DNA of 64,000 bases from Baylisascaris procyonis (Eukaryota; Nematoda; Chromadorea; Rhabditida; Ascarididae). Below, piece after piece: positions 1 through 15,300 of the stretch. Location: contig JAZARR010000171.1 of NCBI GenBank assembly GCA_037389465.1, positions 682,001 to 746,000 of the forward strand, given 5' to 3'. A model generated the notes under the pieces. The model saw nothing but the letters and a program-made list of their open reading frames with translations. It made no database searches and was not told where the DNA came from. The first letter of the stretch is position 1. Each line of letters opens with the position of its first letter. The position numbers were made by a program, and so were the translations under genes.

Positions 1-3000
1 ATTGGATTAACCGTTTGCCATATAGGGAGGAAACTAGTAACCTTGAGATCCTGAAGGTAGATGAAGAATAAGCTACGGATGATTTGATACTTGGACGACT
101 TTCTTTAAGCAATACCAAAGTTCATCAGCCAAGAAGTTGAAAAAGAAGAGCCGCAACATATGTAGACTCTTGCATCAGGAAGAGAGGTGCTGTAGCGTCT
201 AATAAAACTAGGCCTCCGCCCGAATATCTAGCACCTAACTTCGCAACAAAGGCATTGCCACCATTTTTCTGTGTCCTTAGCCTCCCCATAAGATGCTAGC
301 ATTTTTCGATAAGTCATTCACTTGAGCGGCCTCTACGTTGCCTGGACAGACGTCTTCATCGTTGCCGGAAAGCAGAGGCGGAAACCACGAAATCAAGAAA
401 ACACCTATGTTTGGGTTTCTTCTCGGGTGCTGCATATTTTGAACCTCCTCACGGCTTGAAAAATTTCAACCTCATATATAAATTTAGATGAAAAATTGAG
501 CCCTCACCAAACATTCCTCTGCCGAAGCCTGAACCTACCATGGAATGTAACATTTGAATTGCTTTTTATTGACTGTTGCTAATATTACTGATTGTGATAA
601 GCAGCAAGAGAAGATTGTTATGTCATGCCACTCGTCAGAAAGGTGCTTAAAATGTATAGTATATTTCCATGTATACAGTAGAGTAGTTTCAGAAGATGCG
701 TTATGCATAAACTAAATTAGTATGCAGGTAAATGCTGTGCAAATGAATCTAGTCATTAAAATGCTATATGATGCATTTGGTTAGTCTGCGTTTCAAATAC
801 GACAAATCGCGAGCCTTTCTCTTGTAACCTCATTTAAAGGAAATGTTTGAGTGATATCTGCTGATTCATTAGCAGATTGCACATATTTGAATAATCATTT
901 CTTTAGCATCCTTCTTAGAATCATTCATAATCTTGGCCAATGAATGTCACACATTTCACTTCTGCGAAAACGAATGATTCAATATCGCGCATGATCGAAC
1001 TATGTTCATGAAAAATTGGACGAGAACAAATCGTACAGATCTATGGATCATTCGCAATTCTAGCAGAGTGCCCATGATTGGACGATAAAAGACCTAAGGG
1101 GCAATGGTCTTCAGTTTCCTAGGAGGAGATAATTTCAGACATAAGTTATGCCGTTGTCGGGCTTGGCGATTTGTGTCAACAAGAATATCATCGCCGCTCA
1201 TTTCAACTCCGGCAACTAGAATGGATTTGCAAACATTCCACTGCCATGCTGACATAGAATTCTCAAAATGAGTCGAGTACAAATCGAAGCGAACATGATT
1301 CCCTTTGCCGAAGAGTATTCGATTATGATTTCATACTAATTCATCTTATCCACAATCAACTTTCCCATCATCTCCTTTATCTCCTAGTTAACCGTATTAA
1401 AATTAGTTTGGCTCGCATAGTCCGTTGTGAGTATTTTCTTTATGCAGGCGATATGATGGCTAAAACGAACAAAACAATGCGACGGCGGTTTTCCTTATCA
1501 ATCACCTGTCCTCACCTGTTTATCGTTAGCGTGCAAAAATGAAATACATTCGTCTAAATATCAAAACTTATTTCTTTCTCATTTCTTTTATTATTGGTAT
1601 CTCTCTCTCAGTATTAATGTTTTCTTTAACTAAGAACAAATAAATATGCTCGAAATAAATTTTTTCACTTCATAACGGGACGCCCATTTGCGTTTGATTA
1701 CTTCGCATTGCACAAAATCTTATGAGAGTATTTTTATTTGTAATGATAAATATATAAATTTGCTTTTATGTGGAAAAGAAAAAGTAGCAATTCCCACAAT
1801 TTGTTTATATAATTATTCATAAATATAATCGCATCAACCTATGCGTTTTGTTCGTATGCATATAGTTGTGTTTTTATTTCTGCATATCTTTGCATTTCTT
1901 TGCTTATTCAGTTGTTTTTTCGAGGGATGATTCTTTGTATTGAAAGAAATTAGGCAATTATCAAAAAGAGTTTCTCGAAGGAACATAAAAATGCTGTTCT
2001 TTGAACGAACCTTTTGGCATAAACTTTTTGATGAATTAAATGCCTATTTATGCATTGCGACGATTTCCTCAAGGTTATATCAACTATCACTTCGTTGATC
2101 CTGTAACTGGGCATTCTTATAGAAAGCAGAATAATAGAACTTTTGGCATCATATTACTCCTCTCTAATGTTCTCTAACTTTGAAATGAGTACAAGTTAAG
2201 ATTCCTATGGAGCTTGCTGAGAGTCACCTATTGAAATTTTATTGACGGTCGTTTATTGGGATTTCATTGAGTATTTTCTCTTCAGGATTTAAATAGTCCG
2301 TTCTGGGCGTTGACATGATCATCGCTCGTCACATTCCATTGAATGAGGGCATCAAGAAGTTTATATAGCATTTACATGAGTACATGAAACAAATGAACGA
2401 TTCTTAGCAACTGGATTTGTATATCTCCCCTGAAAACAAACCCTTCATATGCAACAACAACGATGGTAGTGCCGAGAGTTATTGACTACATAAAAATATT
2501 GTCCATGAGGACAGAAAATTTGCACCTGAATGAGTGATGGTTCACTTAATTTGTTGTTCGATATCGTTCGCTCCTTCAAAGACGATCAAATGCCCTTTAA
2601 AAGGGTGTGCTCTTGCCGCCCCTTTCCAACTCGTTTTTTTCCCGCCCTGCCAAACGAAATCTCCAGAATTCCGTACAGATCGGCGTAAACATTCTGAACC
2701 AGAAAAAACCTTCCTGAGCTTCCTCCATTAGCAATGCATTGGGTGCTAACGAGTGAACTGATATCATCAAGGGAACTTTTCAAAGCGGATTTTTTTGCGG
2801 AGGAAGGCGCTTAAGAACCAGCACAAAAGCCCTGTTCAAGGAAACAAATGGGAGTAAGGGAAGTACACAGAATGGAATGTAGATAGTGCATCTTATTAGG
2901 CATGTGAACATAGAACTGTGAAATATAAGATGATGATGCTGAATTGAACATCATCGAACGAATCACAATTTCGGCTCATTTTCTTGAGGGCACTTCTTTT

Positions 3001-6000
3001 ACTCAGTGCAATTTGAGATCCCTAAAGACCTTGTGCTCCTATTATGCTCTCAACTGGCGTTCAATAGATTTTCCTGAAATCATCAATTGTACTTCCTACT
3101 ACTATGCTGCATGAATCGGTCATTTTAATTGTTTTCAGTATGCATCTACTGATAGAACGAGAAGAAGGCCGTTCATCTTCAGCGCTATTGTTACTGCGTT
3201 GCTACAGTGGATTATTGTTGACGAAAAAGCTCCGTTGAATGATGTAGTGGACAATGATTTCTTCAAAGTTTTATTCTTTTTCTTTCATCTTCTTTCTTTT
3301 GCAGTTAGAGGCTTAGAATATGCATCACCAACTAGCATAAGTGCTGTATAATATAAATAATTCGCTATTTGCGGTGCAAAAAATGGAAAAAGCTTCTATT
3401 CTCGAATGCTTGTAGATTGATGTTGACGTGCTATATAAGGTTTAGAAACAGCAGTAATATCTTTTTAGAATCACCTCAAAAAGACTAGCAGTTAGAATCA
3501 AGTAGATCGGCTTCAATACAAACAAGGAGTCTTTCTTCACAATACAGCCAGCAGTTTGAAAAATATTTTTAAATCTTCTCGGCCAGTTTTCGACCAAAAA
3601 TCACCACTTCTTGAGAGGATTTAATTTTCTCGATTTTTCTTGAGGTTCATTAATGCTATTCGAGCTCATAAGCAAATAGAGTGGGAAATATCAGCATTTT
3701 ATTACTATCAATAACATTCCTATTTATCTTTGACATCATTTTATTGACTATTTGTAGCGAATGAAAGCAAAAATGCAACACAACCATATCGCATCTGATG
3801 AATTCCAAATGAAAAAAAAAAGTGATATACGAAATAAGTTTTATTAAGAAAAAAAAAATGCAAAACATTTGGATGATTCGATTTTTATTAAATGAAATTC
3901 TTAACGTTTTCAACTATTTCTACGTTGACATTTTCCTGATTGAATAAACAATTGAAGCGATTCTTTTTTTTTCTCATATGGTTTCAACGAAGGCTTGCAT
4001 AATTTGAGCCTTTTTTTCTGAAAAAGAAAGAAAAAACAAATTTCTGCAGTTTTGTCCTCTCCCATATGATTCAATAAAATTAGCTGATTATGTGAATGAG
4101 GTCCTTTTTCATCAAAAAGTGATGATTATCATGGAAGAATAGTCAAATTTTTGGCTATAATAAAATTGAATTATTTGATTAATTTTCTATGATGATGAAT
4201 GAACGCAATGATCACTACCTTATCAAATATTTTTGCACATTCAAGTCCAAATTAACTTATCTTTGTGAGGGATTGTTACTAATAAACTTTTATTACTATA
4301 ATGCCAAAAGAAACATAACTGAAACAAATCAAAAGCAAAAATAATGGTGGAAAATTTAGATACTGCCGCCGTCCACGTTCTATATGTGCAACATTCCATT
4401 CATTCTGCGCTACACCATAGTAATTTTATATTCGCAAAGAATTAAGCCCTGTTCAACTGCAGTGATTTAGTATTTAACTATCATTATTCAACTAATACTT
4501 CTGCGAAACTATAAGTAATGCATACTTTGTGGCAAAACTATATTAAAACTACGTTAAATCGAAAACAAATAGAAAAAAGTGTCAAGATAGATTCAGATGC
4601 ACAATGTTCCGACGAATCATATCAACCTAAACGAATCACAACAAAGCATATGATGAATTGCCTAGTACAACGCAGCCGTCCCCAACGCGATATAACTCAC
4701 ACAATACTAGGAATGTCGAAGGCAATTATAGAAACAGTCAGCGCTCCCATGACTCATGTAACGTTTCGTACGACAAGATCGGTTAGAATGTATATGATCA
4801 CTTGCTATGAACAGAAAACTATTCGCAATCGCGCTTGTTTTGTGGTATGATCAAGATCCCTGATATGTGCATAGATGCGTCTCTGTTCTCATCCATTGTT
4901 TCGATTATTCGTGATTTGAGAGGCTCAGCACCTACCACTTGTAGAAGAAATTGCAAATTTTAACCATTCAGTTTCAATTCATTCGGAAACAGCAATTTTA
5001 TAGAAGATACTTATTTCATATGATATCGCAGTGCATATATCCACATCTAATATCAAAGCATTAATAATCAAACTCCAAACTTTTACAGCAAATCACGAAC
5101 AAGTTTGAAAAAGCACGATGGCAATGAGCCTTGCACGCTCATACAGCGGATATATCTAAGGATTCCGGGGGCAATCCGGATCCAGTAACAGAGATTTTAG
5201 TGATTTCGAATCGCAAGTGGTGACTAGCGTTAAGGGAGGTCGTTCGAGATCTTCATATCACAATTGGTAAAATAATATATGAAAGAAGCAGGTATGTTAT
5301 TTTCTCGCCGTTCTGCTCAGAAGCCTCATGATCGATAATTTTTATTGTTTGTCAGCAGGTGCTTTATAAATAAGTGGCGGCTAAAATGCAGTTGTCAGCA
5401 TTATATACTATATCGTTCCGGTGAAAGCATTGCTGAGCAATGATCTCGCTGATTTAATGACGAATTCAACATCTGTCACATTCGTCACCTTGAGAGACAA
5501 CCCCTTCTGATGACGATAAATGGAAAATTTTTATAAAATTTCATCAGTTATTTTCGTATAATTTTTTATTAATGTATAAGATTTGCCTTCATGTAAAACA
5601 AAGAGTTCTTTAAAAGTTGTTCAGCCGTCATACGCATTACGGAAGCCGCCTTCGTGGATGCAAAAGTCAGCGTTAACGCCCCATTGTCGCGTATTGAGTT
5701 TTGGTATGAATTTACCATTGTTTCATGCTGCAGATCTACTACGACGTCTTTTAAGGTTACTACTGGAATTTGAGGTCACTGAAATTATACTCGTATATGG
5801 TAGCTAATAAAAGAGATTTCTATTAAATTAGGGAAAAGGATGTTGTTTTAACATATAAAAATATTGTTTGGTATTTTGTTCAAAGAAGACAAAAAAACAT
5901 CATTTAGCTCCATCCGAGAATAACAGAGCAAATGATTGCATTTTGTGGAATGCAGTTCAAGAAGTAAAATGTTTCTGGACTCATAAGACATAATCCGAAG

Positions 6001-6156
6001 CGATTATTGCTGCTCGAGATTGTTTTTCAATATATTTAATAATGCATGAAGCGCTGAGTGGGCGAAATAAATTGCACACATACACCAACGCTCGTTTCGC
6101 ATGTATGTATTTGCCCAGAAGCAGTAATTAAATAGTTGTGTGGTTGTGCTTCCACT
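1..6156. other. AT-rich intergenic DNA, no supported gene
   Basis: I see no exon chain, RNA gene or known domain here. The longest frame that begins with ATG is 4518-4850 (110 codons, plus strand). It resembles no family I recognise and has no splice or promoter context, so I treat it as chance. Several shorter frames start at non-ATG codons. The region also has many A and T homopolymer runs. It may be the upstream region of the metallopeptidase gene or part of a large intron of a gene lying outside the window. Confidence 0.5.
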
Positions 6157-6355
6157 ATGAGTGGCCACTCCGGTAGCCTTTTGCAGACTTTATCCACCTA
6201 CGAGGTGACACGTCCTGGCTCACCGAAACGTTCTTCCGGTACTTTCATTGCAACTCGTTGTCGGCCTCTTCGTGTTGTGATCCTTAGTACAATGGTCTTC
6301 GTCATAGTCGCACTCCTATTCTTCCTTTATGCTTCTGCTGTACGCCCTAATACAA
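6157..6355 (+). CDS. Metallopeptidase exon 1: cytoplasmic tail and membrane anchor
   Basis: ATG at 6157 follows an in-frame TAG at 6133-6135, which fixes the start. About 37 mostly polar residues ending in basic RCRPLR precede a strongly hydrophobic helix (residues 38-60), the usual type II topology of neprilysin-like enzymes. The exon ends at a strong donor, GTAAGT, at 6356, phase 1. Assignment to this gene rests on topology and phase rather than on a conserved motif. Confidence 0.75.
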
Positions 6356-9300
6356 GTAAGTAGTATCGCTAATGCTCGTACGAGGTATACCTAGCGTCCA
6401 TCGAGGAATTCACTGAGTTTCAATAAGAGGCTATTACTGTTGTGTCATAGAATTGTAGAGCAGACTAGATATCTCTGAGGCTCTAGACGCACTTGAAATT
6501 CGGTTCTTTCTACATTTAAAAACTTCCCGTCGTTCACAGGACCTCCGTTCAAATTTGCGCTCCGAGGTCCTTGTGCCAAAGATGAATGAGCGGCATTTTT
6601 TAAAAGTCATCTTCTTCATATCCATGCCTACAGCGCTAAACTTATAAGTTTTCGACCGTCAACGAGGGATCACTCAAAGAGCGTTGGTGCAGAAGTCCCT
6701 CGTTTGGTCTTCTGCAGCAACTGTAACCATACGCGCATTCGTTTTAACCAAGGATACTGCGTTTCAGCGTACTTGTTTGCATCATATTCCTGGGCGTCAG
6801 CTGCTTAGCCTATTTTTCAGTCGACCATTTTAGCGTTTTCGTTAAGCCACTCAGAAGATTGCTGTAATAGGTGCCGAATGACTGGCCGTTCCTTCTTACC
6901 TTCCCCAATCTTCCAACCGCTATTGCATTGCCCATCTGGGTAGTTTTGAAAAGCCTACAAAGCGACCTACAAAGGATCAAATTAGCCTCAAACAGTTGCA
7001 CAAAAGCAAGACAAAAAAGAAACAAATGGAAAAATGTAGTCGTTCATCCGGGAACGAAAGCTGTGACATCGGTTACATCCCTCCGCACATAGGTATGATA
7101 TCATGATAACATTTTATTGTGCACATAACACTAAATGCTTCATTTTATTTTATTCAATGATATGTTTCCATGCCGGGACTCTCTTGATTTCCTTTAACGC
7201 CTCTTCATGCGGATAAACCGCGATGGGTGCGATTCGAGTCATAAAGCAAGCATTCATGCCAGTTCTTCTTTATTGAAATATCCGTTACTCATGTATATTA
7301 TACATCTATCGCATAATGTTTACCGTGATTTGCATATCACATCGATTTGCATATCACATAGCTATATTATTAAGTTTTGAAAAATTCGATGCTTCTTTTT
7401 GGCTTATTCAGTGCTTTCGATAGACTCATTCATCTATATCCTTACGTCTAAATCTCGATTAGCGACTAAATTTCATCGAATATTTTTCCCACTACCTAAA
7501 TCCTTTTTTCTCAAATTTCCTCAAGGTCCATACCATTGATATACTTTTGACCATCTTATAAGACAGCACATTCGAAATATGGTTTTTGGTTGATCTAGTA
7601 TGTAGTAGAAAAAGTTTCTAGGCGTTCAAAAGATACGAAGTTAAGATTCGATGAATCTTCACTTTGGCCGTATTTTCACGTTGATCACTCTGAGATCAAA
7701 GTGCTTCAACTTGGCAGCCTACGTCAAAGAACACAATAAAACTATGTAACATGGATTAAGTGGATTGTGGTAACCTTGATCGCTTGACTTGTTAAGCAAA
7801 CCTGGCAACCTATCAACTTTCCTAGCGAACAAAATAGACAGCACTTTTATATTTTCACTTCGCGCTTATGAAGCCGATTCCCGCATCCTGAATTTTAAAA
7901 TTTGCAGTCGAAAAGTGGAAAATCGAGGTAGTTTTCTTCCTTCTAGCATGTCCAGATGCGGACAGTGAATGTGTTCGGCCGGTGATCAAATCAATCAAGA
8001 AATGAAGTTTAAGATCAGTCAATATCTGTTGGAGTCGACTATAACTTCTGCGAAATAAGCTAAAACTATGCCAAAATGGTTCTCATGTCTACATCAAAAT
8101 ACCAATGAATACATTTAGCATGCACATCACGTGGCTGTGTTCGTGCGAGTGCGTTAATGCTTGAGAAGATGAACGTTAGTGCGGATCCATGCGAGGATTT
8201 CTATGAGTTCGCATGTGGACGTTGGGTACGTGAGGTAACACCAACGATCGCTACACCTCAGTGGAATGTCATTATCGCAACAGGAATTGCGGCCTTAAGT
8301 CAGCTGGCAAAGAAATTGGATGAATGTTAGCGTTTTATTTTTTTTAAATTTTTTTTTTAATATGCAAATATTGGCTTGCTTTATAACTCGTTCAGCTATA
8401 TGGATTTTTATAGACATTTTAACAGCATGCTGTACTAAACCATATAGTGATATTATAGGTAATGGGTTGCCTTTCTTAAATATAGGGCTCATTCAGGGGT
8501 CCTTAGTCGATAATATAGCTATACCATATCCACAACTTAAGCAGTAATTTGCTTGAACTATGAAATGTCATCAATATCATCACTACTTGCATGAACTGTG
8601 AAATCGCTATGAATGTTCTATGAAATATGAAATTATGGACGATGAAAGACGTTTCAAATATGAGATTGAATGAAAAAGATTTTTGAAATACACGAGTGCA
8701 GTAAAATATGCTTGAGAACAGGCCGCAATCAGGATTTTGATATTAGATATCTGTCATAGCGATTTCAGTATTGTTGAACTCATCATCGATGAAAGTAAAT
8801 TCTGCTGAGGAAAAAGCGATTTCATTATACGCATCATGCATCAACGAAGAACGACTTCGCGAACTCGGCGAACGACCGTGGCTAGATTTCGTTCAGTCAA
8901 TTGGTGGTTGGACTCCGCACAAAAAGTACTCTTCTTTTAAAGCTCTTATCACAATGGACCGATACAACATTCATCAGCGCTGATCAAGCTCGTGGCTGTT
9001 GCTTAGATTAGTGGACAGAGAAAGTTTTCTACATAAGAGAGCTTATATTGCAGCTACTGCCAAGCTTGTCAAGCCGACCCTATCGAGTTGAAGCATGTAG
9101 TCCCGGTCCACCCAGTAAAAAGTTGGGTGAGGTTTTCCTAAGCATAGGCTCCCCTCGACCTGAATTACCATAAAATAAGCGGGCATATAACGAAACATTC
9201 TCAGCGTTGTGCGATGTCTTGCAAGAAGTGTATACTTAACTCACTGCATTTTTGAACTCACGCCTTCGCTAATAAGATTCCCTCTCAACCATCAACCTCT

Positions 9301-12300
9301 CCAGACTTTCAAAATTAAAGAGCAATCACTCAATGAGTTTTTGATTTTTGAGGGAAATTGTGTCTTAATGAGCATGAAAATTACGGCAGAACCCATAAAA
9401 AAGTCGATTTTTCGACGTTCTGAATGAAATGACAAATATTTGCAAATGAGAGAATCGATGATATCATTAGATATTTTAATCCGTTTTATAGATTCGATGT
9501 GCAGCCATTAGAAGAATTATTAGCTACTGTTTATGCTAAAGGCACATATCCACTCGTATGGCTTGGTTCTCTTATCGACGATAGAAACACCTCAACTCAT
9601 GTTATTACTGTGAGAGTTTTATCATTTAATCGTACAAATTTACGCACGAAGAGGTTATCATATTGCATGCATTGATGTTGTCAATTATCACTAGGCACCG
9701 ACCATTCCTTCTGTAAAAGTCATTGCCTGCATTGATTATTATATCAGTTAATGCTGAAGAGTGCAAGTAAACATTAAAATTCCCTGTATTTTTTTTGTTA
9801 TATTCCGGATGAACTTTAGCTTTATCTCAATTTTTTCCGTCTGTTCTTCCTTTTCCTTTCCCGCTCCGTTTATGGATTTCCGTTTATCCTGATGAATAAA
9901 ACCATCCATGCATATTCCGGATGAAATTCGTTTCTTTAACTTTGATTTTATGCTTATTTCTAAACATCAATGATCGTTCGTTTTTTGTTCTTTGCTTATG
10001 CTCTGTTGTATCCGATATGTTCGTCGATACGATACTAATGAAGCAAACAAATTTAGATTGATGAGCCAGTGCCAGCTTTGATGTACGTCACTCTTTATCA
10101 AAACCCACCATTACCCGTAACAGCAGAGAACGTACTCGAAGGGAATTGTTCAGAGGTTTGTTTCAGATAGCCAATTGACTAATCGTCTTTTGCGATTAAA
10201 TGGGAGAACGCAGAAACTATTCTAATTGCTACTTTTATAAAACCTCTCTCGAGTGTTAATTCGATAGAAATTCAACTCATATGGAAAAATTAACTATCGT
10301 CGAAATTCTTATCATAACTCGGTGAGTAGGGAAGAAAATAGAAAGGTTGGAGAGAGGAGATAAGAGAGGCAAGATTGTGATCAGTCCTCTTCCGAGTTCA
10401 AGAGGCACTGGAAAAATGAAGATTGGTAGGAACGCCAATTTTTCCGTCGCCTATCGTCTGTCCTTAAAATTCATGAAGGATTTAATGTCTGGCGTGGAAA
10501 GTCCTCGCCTCCTTTCGCTCACATTAAATTCAAATTTTTCGGATTATTTCACTCGCGACAACGTAAAGGTTTGCAGATGGTTTCATTCATTTTTACAAAG
10601 CACTTTCCGGAACATTTCGTTTGCTTTGACGAGCATTTCAAATATTCTGTCCTTTACGCTCACCTTGTTTGGTCAAGTGGATGCGTTAGTCGTGGATGAA
10701 AAAATCTTTGTGAGTTTTTTTCAGCGGAAGATGAAATGCACGGAAAGTTACGGCTCACTTCTCTCACTATAGAAATTCCATATAAGATCATGATACGTCT
10801 GTCTCTGCCCCTGCCTTTGATTTTTCCCTTTCCCTCACTCATTCTCTTTCAATGCTCATGAAGTATCCAAAAGATTGCTCTTTTTTTTTTTTTTTGTTTT
10901 CGCATAGACAAAAGCTGATAATCGATATGCGGCTTATGATATTAGCTACTTTCACTGATAGTCCAATCACTTGCTTTGCGGGATGAGCTTCCCAGAGCAT
11001 CCTATCAGCAGATTTAGCATGAACTAACTGCCTAAATTTTTTGTAAATGGATTTCGCAGTCCCACCGGTGCTGGTTGCTAGCTGGATTCAAGCTGGACTT
11101 AAGCCTGCGAAGTTTTGTTGAGGACAGTGTTTTAGTACAACTTCTAATTAAGGTCGTGAGTACCAAGTCTACTCTCACTTCAAGATCGCGAGTACCAAGT
11201 CCACAGGCAAAGCATATCACGACTCAACTTTTCTCAGAGGGTGTTTCGTTGCCACAATTTTCGCCACACAACCAATTCATCGACGTTTTCTAGCAAGCTT
11301 CGAAAGTCATAAACGTGTTAATGCAAGCAGTACTGAATTTTTCAGGTTGTCCGTTAATATCCTTGTACCAAATTTCAACCTATCAGCGACATCCTTAACG
11401 TATGCCAAGACTTGAACGTATAAAAATAATTACGTATTCAGTTTTGTCGGCAGCCTTAGAGCTATAATTTTTCAGTTTCTGAAAGCGATATATGAAATGT
11501 CTGTATATATGGCAGTGAACCTTTTAAATGTGGAATCTTCTGCTGAACTCAATTATTCACTCGCCCAAATGATTGAATTTGAGTGGCGAACGGTTATGGT
11601 GAGCTCAGCTCTTGAAGAAAATCGAACCTCTAAACAACACTACTATTCCACAGATTTACAAACGTTGAATAATATTGCACCTTTCGTAAGTGATTACATT
11701 TTTCTCATGAATATACCTATAGCTTTCAAGACGAAAATGTAGTGCAATGAGGTATGAAGTTATTAGCATAAGGATACTGTAAATATACTAACATAAGAGT
11801 GCACTCTGATGGTAGGAAGAATAGACCGGAAAAGCCACCTAGTAGCATAACTAATCAGCCATCGGTAACCTGTGCCCTTGGTAGGGTTCCCATTTTTCAA
11901 TTTCATCTCCCTGAATGCATCGCCCCATAGATACTATAAAACGATAGCTAGCCGTCCTGTTGCAGGCGGGCCTTGCGAGCATTGAAATGTACGATGCCAT
12001 AATGCAAGTGCACAACTAGGCTAAAAATAGTAATACTTGCCTTAAATTGCTGCATGCTTTGGTCTTACCTGCATTTTATCCACATATCACCGATAGCAAT
12101 GGCAATAAGAAACCTCTTCGGTCATTTTCAATGGTACATTTTGAAATCCGGCGTAGAAGTAATGGATTTTTACGTAAATTCAGAAAGATGCGTTTGCAAG
12201 GCGCATTATCGTAACGCCTATAAAATTAGTGATCTTAATTCGAGAATTGTGGGGGTTGTTTCAACGAAATTAATAGCACTACATTCATTCATCGTACAAT

Positions 12301-15300
12301 TCCTCACTAACACAAAAAAAAACCGTTAATGTCAACATACAACGGCTTGTAAAATAGCAAATCGTCCTTGTTCTGAATGGTGATCAATGTCTTGCGAATA
12401 TTCAGCGCGAAAATGCCTTTTTATTTGTATTGCGTTTATTTTTCAGTTGAATTGGTCAGTGTTCCTCAATCAAGTTTACCAAACCGAAAATATAAATAAA
12501 CGAGAGAAAATTGTTATGAAAAGAGGTGCAAAATGGTTGCAAAGGCTTAATGCCGTCATTCAAGAGTATCAGTCTACTGCAACAGGACGCAGGTAAAACA
12601 TTGATTTTGCTATCAACTTCGGCCATTCATCACGCTTTGCACTAAGCCAGTAGTAAGTACTAAATCTTTTCAACGCATATAATGTTACAACGCATTCCTC
12701 ATTAAATCTGAGACCTATTATGTCTCCGAATAGCAAAGCAAACAATTTCTCTCTGGAACTGAAAGCTCTTTTTAATCTACCTGAAATATTCCCGAGCTAA
12801 AGCCAATCCACAAAAAAACGAAGAACCGTTGCATTTTGAATCAATCAGCCATGCATCCTTGTTTCAGTGATCTATCTTCTTATCCGACTATTAGCTTTGG
12901 GTTTTGGACCACACATGACTTATACAGTCTAGTATAAGTCTTGCCATCGTATCCAGAAATCTTGAACCAGAGGAAAGAGATAGGTATTTGCCGGTCGAAA
13001 AGCAAGTATTGATAGAAAATTTCGGGAAATTCCGATAGAAACATTTCGACTAATGATCGCTGAAGTTACTTCGGAGGATACATTTCGACTAATGGATACA
13101 ACTTTCGATCGGTGAAGAGGCAAATTTCACTTTTTTTAATTGAAAAGGCAAGCTTTGAAAGAGAATATTTTCAATAATGTGACACCTGGGTGATTGTAAA
13201 TGAGTTTGTCACTTCAATCTCTGAGTTTTTTTTCATTCTCCATCACTACGCCAGTGGGATTATCAAATTATGCGGAATTTCTCGTTCCTCACATATAAGT
13301 CAAAGAGTGCCAACTATAGTCATTTCATAAGAATCGACCGGTTCAGTCGATCAAACAGATTCGTTTTCCATTCACTGCTTCACTGAGCCGTTCTGTCGTT
13401 GTAGATGTATGGCCGGAACTAGGCCCTTTTACTGGCCAATTTATTACCTCTCGATAACTCAATGACCAGAGAGTGATGAGAAGAAACAACCCATCGGATT
13501 GCTTCAATTAGCGCTATTTAAGGGATTCCCTAAACTTTGCATCTCTTTTTTTTCCTTGTTTGGTGCAGCATAGATGCCGCAATTTCAGGACCATTGAAAA
13601 TTACGTGAAGTGGCGTTCAATGTTGATTCATCTTCAGTATGTAACTTTGGATTTTAGGAAGCAACCGCGTGGAATGCAGGTGACGCTTATGGTGCTCAAA
13701 TCTTAGAGGGGCAGTTTGTTTGGTCTTTTCAGCACTTACATATCGATTGGTCTTACATGCTGAAATAAAAAAAAAGAGGAAAATGCTTCAGTATTATAAT
13801 AAATACATTATACGATCCCCACAAAGCATAATTTTAGGGCGTGAGAATGAAGTAGTACTGATTCCCATGCACTTAAATAGATTTCAGCTAGTGAATATTT
13901 AACCACAGTAAGTAGAATACAAACGCGCAAAAATTTTTTGAAGCATGAAGACAAGAAAATGACGTCATCGACAGAAACGGACATTTTTTTTTTGAGATCG
14001 CATTTCTCTAAAAAGAAGTTCTATGCTATAACTGAAAATGGCTGCTTCGCTGGTTGAGGCTCGTTTAAGTCGAATTATTTCAAAAATTCACATAAAACTT
14101 AAATTCCTCTTTTTCTGAAAATCATTGGCATTTTCTATTCTGATCATATTCGTGTATCATGGCTCTATTTGCAATAAATTCAATTAACAAAAAAAAATTA
14201 GCAACATGAGTTTATTTTTTCAATGTTGTGCGCTCAATAATTCATAATTCTTCCAAGCGAACACCAATGGAATGTTAAGCTGAATTCGATGATGTCAAAA
14301 TAGACTATTCCCATTGACAGCTTCCAATAAAATCCGATTTCCGGAATCACGAGTGATTTCACTAGTATTTTGCTCATCCGGCAATTGATTAGCAGTCGGG
14401 TATGATGAGATTCATCAAAAGTTGTGAGCGATCACTTAAATAGATTTGTAAGTGATGCTTTAAGGGATAATTGCGTGAGATGAATTCATTGCACTTTCTT
14501 GTTGTTTCTTTTGGCTTTGAAGATTACTGAAACTTTTAAAATAAAGTATTTTCAGCTTTACTTCGAACGTTTTCTTTTCAATATTGCTTTCAATGAACAC
14601 AAAACTCTCTTTTGTCTTTTACGTGCGACGAATCTTTTATCGATTCCATTTGCGTCGATTTTCAGGAAGATTATGCCCAAACAAGAAAAAAAGGTTATAC
14701 ATTTTTTGCGCTAATTTCTCCTTCGTAAAATTTGTTGTTTGAAACTGTATTAGTACAGTTAAGTTATTAAAGTATCGCTTTGTGTGGAGATGAAATAGCT
14801 CAATAACCTGAATCAGGCAAAAAAATTGTCTTCAAGTGAGACCAAGCCTCTCCCATCCATTGATCCTCCGCGATCATCCCATAGAACTAAAACATCGGAC
14901 CATTTTATCTCCATTGAATTGTTTACGAAGAATTTTAGCATGTATGTACACGGTGCTTTGCTCCAAAAGCGACACAGCTCGCTAGCTGAAGCACGCAAAG
15001 AACCTGACATCTTGAGTGTTTTCGGAAACAGTCTAAACTTCACGATGCGTGTCATAGTACATCATCGATGAAGCTTGACTCCTGAGCAATATAAAACATG
15101 GATAACATGCATAACTTCGGGAAACACATGAATAACTCTGATCTGTCTTCCTGTTTTTAAGTTCAGAAGGAGAGTTGATTGCAATTTTCACGATGTTCAT
15201 AAAGTGATCAGTATTACCAAGGGTAAAGATTCAATAAATTTGAAGAAGTCATCCGAGGTGCGATATTTCCAGTACTCAATGACAAAAATCAAAGAGATAT

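Noticed and set aside
4518..4850. 110-codon ATG frame upstream of the metallopeptidase
   Set aside because: No recognisable domain, no neighbouring exons and ordinary AT-rich composition; probably chance.
10347..10772. 141-codon plus-strand frame in metallopeptidase intron 5
   Set aside because: It begins at TTG, not ATG, shows no M13 similarity, and exons 5 and 6 join in frame without it.
14813..15071. Overlapping frames of about 80 codons on both strands, considered as a mariner fragment
   Set aside because: No D-D-E/D spacing, no terminal repeats and no recognisable transposase motif.
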